Source of the DNA: Oscillatoriaceae cyanobacterium M33_DOE_052
GTDB taxonomy: Bacteria; Cyanobacteriota; Cyanobacteriia; Cyanobacteriales; Laspinemataceae
Length of the DNA: 64,000 nucleotides
NCBI GenBank assembly: GCA_015296065.1
Contig: DVDU01000023.1
Location: forward strand, 47,456 to 111,455
Direction: 5' to 3'
Shown here: positions 61,101 through 64,000 of the stretch, piece by piece
How positions within the stretch are numbered: the first letter of the stretch is position 1
How the letters are laid out: each line of letters opens with the position of its first letter
Made by a program: the position numbers and the translations under genes
Notes under the pieces: generated by a model
What the model was told of the DNA's origin: nothing
The model's database searches: none
Seen by the model: the letters and a program-made list of their open reading frames with translations, nothing else

Positions 61101-63100
61101 GTAAATAGGATGTCTGTGGGGGGTTCGGCGGCGCCTTCTTCCTGTACCCAGATTTTATCTTCCCAAAACCCGATTTCTATGCCTTTTTGGCCATCGCTGC
61201 TGATGGCGGTGAGGCTGAAACCGGCTCGGTCTGCAATGCCATCGCCGTTTTTATCCGCAGTACCGCTAGAATGGTTTTCAGCCAGGATTTGGGCAGTAAA
61301 ATTGATTGTGTAGCCGGTATTTCTGTCTAGCTGGGGTATGCTGTCGGTTTTGGCAATATAACCAGCGTAATCACTCAGATTGCCGCTAGTATTGAGATTG
61401 GCGCCAGTTTGGGTAGCGGCGATCGGCAAATAGGGTAACGTCCGATACTCAAAACCTTGGCTATTGGGGGTGTTGGTGCCATCATAGAGGGGGAATGATG
61501 CACCGGGAACGGCGATAATGGGAGCATCGTTGACAGCAGTTAAGTTGATGGTTTTTGATACCGGAATACTGGCTGCACCGAGAGAGTCTGTGAGTTGGAA
61601 TTGGACTGAGCGAGTTCCCGGTGATGGGTTGTCAGAAATATTGCCATAAAGTATATTCTGCATCAAGGCGGCTACAGCAGCATCGGTGGGCAAATTATTA
61701 TTGAGGAAATTAATGGTGAGGGGGTTGCTTTGCGTTCCGCCACTGAAGGTAGCAATAGGTAGGCCAGAATAGGTGATAAAGTTGAGTCCGGGAGAATCAA
61801 TGCCAGCGCCAATTTGTCCCCCGCCAGAGCCTTGATTTCTAATCATCAAAATATCATCGGTGGTGGCACCAGCAGTAAAGTTAACCGTCAGGGTGCCACC
61901 GTTGAAGTTGGGAAGGTCAGGATCCGTCGCAGTGGCGGTGGTGTTAAGAAGGGCAAAACCGTCGTTTTCGGTATAGTTAAGATTGTCGCTAGAAATAGTG
62001 ATTTGGGGTGCTAGGTTATGACTACCTAAACCATCGAAAGTATTTTGAGCATATCCCACCCATTCTATGCTGGGGTCGAAGGCGTCGTTAGGGTTGGTAT
62101 CTCCGGCGGTGATGGATAATTTACGCCGCAGGGTATTGTCTGCAGTGCTGGTTAACCCAGTACCCCATTCACTTCCGGGGTCAACACCAATTTGTCCTAT
62201 GGAATCAATAATTGTGGTGTTTTTGAACAAGACTATGGCATCGTCGCCGTTAAACCACTGGTTATTTGTATCAATTTGGTCAGCTACGGAGAGATAACTG
62301 GGACTAGGGATGTTACCATCATTAAGAGCTAGAACGAAAACATCGCCGGGAGCCACTATGCCACTCAGGTTGATAGTCCTAGTGGTTCCCCCGCCGTTGA
62401 AAGAAAATAATATGGAATAGTTACCAGCGGCAAGGTCTATGGGAGTACCAGTACCGTTGTAGAATTCTAGAGCTTTGTTGTTGGTGCTGCCTTCGACGTA
62501 TTCTGAGATAATCAGGTCGGTAGGGGCAAGGACTCCGCTGTAAGAGCCGATCGCCTCCCCAGAAAAGGGAATTTGCGCTTCAATAGGACCGGTGCGTGCT
62601 TCCAGTTGCCAGTCTCCCCCCAAAGCCGCATTACCAGTAAGATTATCGCTAGCGGCGATATCAGCGCCAGTGAGTGCGGCGAGGTGGTGCAGCATAGCTC
62701 CGGCGTCAGCAGCGAGGTTGCAGCCGTAGAGTAAGATATCAGCATCGGGGGTGAAGGCTTTTGCCCATTGGGATATTTCTGCTTCCGGGAGATTTTCCGC
62801 GCTTAATTGGGTGCTGCCTAGGTGTAAAATCCCTGGTTGTGCGTGGGAGAGAATATGGAGAGCGTCGAGGGGTTGCTCTTGGCGGGAGAGGATATCGCTA
62901 ATTTGGCTAATGGCGTCCTGGTTGGGGTCCAGTACCACGATTTGTAACTCGGGGGGGGTACTGGCGATGAGGTTTTCATATCCCGCTACCGTGGGGTCAG
63001 CAAACAGAATTGCTCTGCTGGAGGGGGTTTCTGAGATGTGGTCGAGGGGGTGGGTGGCTCCCACACCCCAGATGGGCATGTCTTGTGGTTCTGTTATCAT
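58193..63100 (-). CDS. Very large DUF4347 / lamin-tail / cadherin-like / RTX surface protein
   Basis: From ATG 63100 the protein has 1635 residues. Regions in order: a DUF4347 domain near residues 25-180 ([15 protein letters not shown]...[35 protein letters not shown]), a lamin-tail-like domain ([39 protein letters not shown]), repeated cadherin-like or VCBS segments ([24 protein letters not shown]), a proline-rich tandem repeat (59096-59600), and RTX repeats at the C-terminus ([29 protein letters not shown]) ending with [15 protein letters not shown]. Likely secreted by type I and cell-surface. An upstream frame to 63166 adds 22 residues and is not needed. Confidence 0.85.
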   Translation of the reverse strand: MITEPQDMPIWGVGATHPLDHISETPSSRAILFADPTVAGYENLIASTPPELQIVVLDPNQDAISQISDILSRQEQPLDALHILSHAQPGILHLGSTQLSAENLPEAEISQWAKAFTPDADILLYGCNLAADAGAMLHHLAALTGADIAASDNLTGNAALGGDWQLEARTGPIEAQIPFSGEAIGSYSGVLAPTDLIISEYVEGSTNNKALEFYNGTGTPIDLAAGNYSILFSFNGGGTTRTINLSGIVAPGDVFVLALNDGNIPSPSYLSVADQIDTNNQWFNGDDAIVLFKNTTIIDSIGQIGVDPGSEWGTGLTSTADNTLRRKLSITAGDTNPNDAFDPSIEWVGYAQNTFDGLGSHNLAPQITISSDNLNYTENDGFALLNTTATATDPDLPNFNGGTLTVNFTAGATTDDILMIRNQGSGGGQIGAGIDSPGLNFITYSGLPIATFSGGTQSNPLTINFLNNNLPTDAAVAALMQNILYGNISDNPSPGTRSVQFQLTDSLGAASIPVSKTINLTAVNDAPIIAVPGASFPLYDGTNTPNSQGFEYRTLPYLPIAATQTGANLNTSGNLSDYAGYIAKTDSIPQLDRNTGYTINFTAQILAENHSSGTADKNGDGIADRAGFSLTAISSDGQKGIEIGFWEDKIWVQEEGAAEPPTDILFTHTTKPGESVNFNTKTNPVNYQLEVLGDTYQLLADGNLVMSGNLRDYTSFMAPAFLPENPYTTPNFLFFGDNTPSASANFNLSAVSVTTGATLPPVSVDEDTPIVVNGVTVNDADAAPNNITVTLTVNNGNLTVNSGVPGGVAAANITANGTNNVTLTGTVSEINQTLTDAAGLTYQGLLDFNGTDNLTIVANDGAITDTQVINITVNPVNDAPVLTLPTSQNANQSVNLPIPGITVADVDAAPGMLEVSLSANNGYLTLNDLMNLTFINGDGNADVAMTFSGSLADINQALNNLTYQSDANYSGADTINIVVNDLGNTGAGGPLSASGNIAITVNPKGVLTLGEHAASQILDQFPTASTSVPDATVWHRFRLSAVNEAVITNSLTFSVTAAGIDNTNISNLQLIADGNHNGVYDAGDVPVGTVEAPLDIADGITVSNFTVPLGDTDYLLVGGVNNLQDGFTLSLALNNGDIVAANANSISISANGTVSLAQHIADGIVPDTVTPPPDTTTPPPDTTTPPDTTTPPPDTTTPPDTTTPPPPDTTTPPTDTVTPPPDTNIPPPPDTVTPPPDTNIPPTDTNIPPPDGNIPPPDTNIPPPDTNIPPTDTNIPPTDTGIPPTDTNIPPTDTGIPPTDTNIPPTDTGIPPTDTNIPPTDTNIPPTDTNIPPVDNSGNIPPVVPVVLSVDGSTLLLPPETEPSGGDVEHCVTIDIPEALSLATMVDSNWVGNILNGGEAQDLLMGSNGEDALFGGGGDDRIYGNEDNDRLSGDEGNDTIYSGQGDDITWGGPDRDLIYGDRGSDTLSGDADNDSIYGGPSDPNLADEDEADYISGGTGDDFLNGNQGEDTVCGGEGEDTLHGGKGNDFLGGDSGEDMLFGDNGDDILCGGDGDDTLIGGSGSDRFMLWDGRGTETIADFETGIDKLILAGNLTLAELSIQQQGGLTTISSGGKVIAILQGVSSINPQDIQPIGS
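59096..59600 (-). repeat. 21-bp tandem repeat (PPTDTNI / PPTDTGI)
   Basis: Units alternate GGTATCCGTCGGTGGAATATT and relatives, coding for [21 protein letters not shown] and, toward the other end, [11 protein letters not shown]. The array spans about 500 bp and is a threonine/proline-rich stalk between the cadherin-like region and the RTX repeats. Confidence 0.92.
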
Positions 63101-63509
63101 TGATGTTTTACCCTGAGAATCCTGAATGGTGCGATGCCGATCGCAGGCGGGACGCCTGCGCCACAAAGAATTAATAATGATAAATCCCCCACCACAGGGA
63201 GGGGGCAGAAAAGTTAATTAGGGGCATAGATTTGCATTTTATCTATACTAGCTTAGCCAAGGCCCCGTTGCTTGGGTTCCGAATCGGGCGAATCCAAACG
63301 GTCTTGAGATTCTAGGGGAGAAAAGCCACAGCAAAAGGTAGAAACCGGGTTTCTTGCTCAGAGCCTCTGTCCAAGTACGAGAAGAAATGTTTCAGAAACC
63401 CGGTTTCTTCTACAAAAACATCCGTTTCGGCTATCGCCGACATGAAAGTTAGGATTGATCCAGAAAACCGGTTGACCGAGGCTTGGGTTAAGGAGTTTGT
63501 TGTATCCTG
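63101..63509. other. Intergenic region with inverted repeats
   Basis: It includes GCAGGCGGGACGCCTGC (63141-63157) and the 69-bp nested palindrome at 63340-63408. Promoters for the divergent genes must lie here; none is clear. Confidence 0.5.
63340..63408. repeat. 69-bp nested palindrome element
   Basis: AGAAACCGGGTTTCT (63340-63354) and AGAAACCCGGTTTCT (63394-63408) flank a 39-bp interior, upstream of the response regulator. Confidence 0.92.
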
Positions 63510-63878
63510 ATGAATAGCTCGATTCCAGAACTCGATAGCATAAGAGATAAGTTGAAAAGCTTGCAGCGACGGAAAAAACCGAAAATGCTGGTGGTGGATG
63601 ATGAGCCAGATAATCTGGACTTGCTTTATCGCACCTTCCGGCGTGACTTTCAGGTGTTTAAGGCAGAAAGCGGCGCCACGGCGTTGGAAATTCTGGGGAA
63701 TGAAGGTGAGGTGGCGGTGATTATCTCCGACCAACGGATGCCGGAAATGAAGGGTACGGAGTTCCTGAGCAGAACTGTGCCTCAGTTTCCCAATACTGTG
63801 CGCATCATCCTCACCGGGTTTACAGATATTGAGGATTTGGTGGAGGCGATTAACTCCGGCGGTAGTGCTGCAAAGTAA
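63510..63878 (+). CDS. Response regulator receiver protein, short C-terminus
   Basis: The 122-residue protein is a receiver domain: KPKMLVVDDEPDNLDLLYRTFRRDFQVFKAESGATALEIL, phospho-acceptor D74 in VIISDQRMPEMKGTEFL, ILTGFTDIEDLVEAINSG. Relatives usually continue with VYKYITKPW at this point and then an output or effector region; here the frame ends with GSAAK and TAA. Either a truncated gene or a divergent stand-alone receiver. The final helix of the domain is missing, so function is doubtful. Confidence 0.75.
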   Translation: MNSSIPELDSIRDKLKSLQRRKKPKMLVVDDEPDNLDLLYRTFRRDFQVFKAESGATALEILGNEGEVAVIISDQRMPEMKGTEFLSRTVPQFPNTVRIILTGFTDIEDLVEAINSGGSAAK

Positions 63879-63919
63879 GGATAAACAAATTTTTCTCACT
63901 CTGGCAAAGATAGGTTATA

Positions 63920-64000
63920 ATGATGAATAAAATACCAAATTGCCCCAATATGATTCGAGAGTTTTTTGGAAAACGCCAGAGTTTTTCTGACCAATCTAGA
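63920..64000 (+). CDS. Start of an unidentified gene, cut by window edge
   Basis: An open frame begins at ATG 63920 (or 63923, 63950) and runs off the window: MIREFFGKRQSFSDQSR from 63950. Too little is visible to identify it. Confidence 0.3.
   Translation, partial: MMNKIPNCPNMIREFFGKRQSFSDQSR

Noticed and set aside
63312..63899. A 195-codon minus-strand frame
   Set aside because: It is the antisense of the receiver-domain gene at 63510-63878, which has clear family motifs.

Overview
The window is chromosomal DNA of a cyanobacterium. It carries complete C-phycocyanin (cpcBACDEF) and phycoerythrocyanin (pecBACEF) operons, a COP23-type protein, an SLH-domain porin, an RRM RNA-binding protein and a ComFB-like protein. 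GCGATCGC octamers (HIP1) are frequent and the intergenic spaces are full of short repeats. Phycoerythrocyanin together with this repeat load suggests a filamentous lineage; I cannot name the genus. No transposase, rRNA or tRNA gene was recognised.

Region 1-17.1 kb is almost entirely minus strand. It starts with the truncated end of an NTF2/RTX/NTF2 protein, followed by a Rossmann-fold reductase, a medium-chain reductase, a MocA-like nucleotidyltransferase and XdhC (molybdenum hydroxylase maturation), an SLH porin, a repeat/PPC protein and a Tat-exported GMC oxidoreductase. A compact run follows: SDR, CoxS-like protein that has lost six of eight cluster cysteines, SDR without YxxxK, three NTF2-like proteins, a ThDP enzyme and a DJ-1/PfpI protein. 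This run (10.7-17.1 kb) is the best candidate here for an undescribed pathway.

Region 17.1-26.7 kb holds an unrecognised 383-residue protein beside an NHLP-type RiPP leader peptide with almost no core, a hybrid-free sensor kinase/AraC-type response regulator pair, and dnaX interrupted in Walker B by a 130-residue mini-intein.

Region 26.7-37 kb is the light-harvesting block. cpcBACDEF runs leftward and pecBACEF rightward from a shared 1.47 kb intergenic region. PecE/PecF (with the NHCQGN motif) attach and isomerise the PecA chromophore, and CpcE/CpcF attach the CpcA chromophore.

Region 37-56.3 kb is mostly housekeeping: dusA, yjbQ, DUF445, COP23, LCP, S8 peptidase, rpe, DsbA-like, RRM protein, gatA, alpha/beta hydrolase and an unsplit dnaE. 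Region 56.3-64 kb has a zinc-ribbon/kinase/WD40 protein encoded just after a 1635-residue DUF4347/RTX adhesin-like protein, and a short response regulator.

A theme runs across the window: at least five short-repeat families (palindromic GGGCTTTAGCCC units, 67-69 bp nested palindromes, heptad TTGTCNT-type repeats, G-rich octamers, 57 bp inverted repeats). They do not only fill gaps. They supply stop codons to at least four genes, probable ribosome-binding sites to others, and in-frame protein segments in dnaE, dnaX, pecF and a membrane protein.
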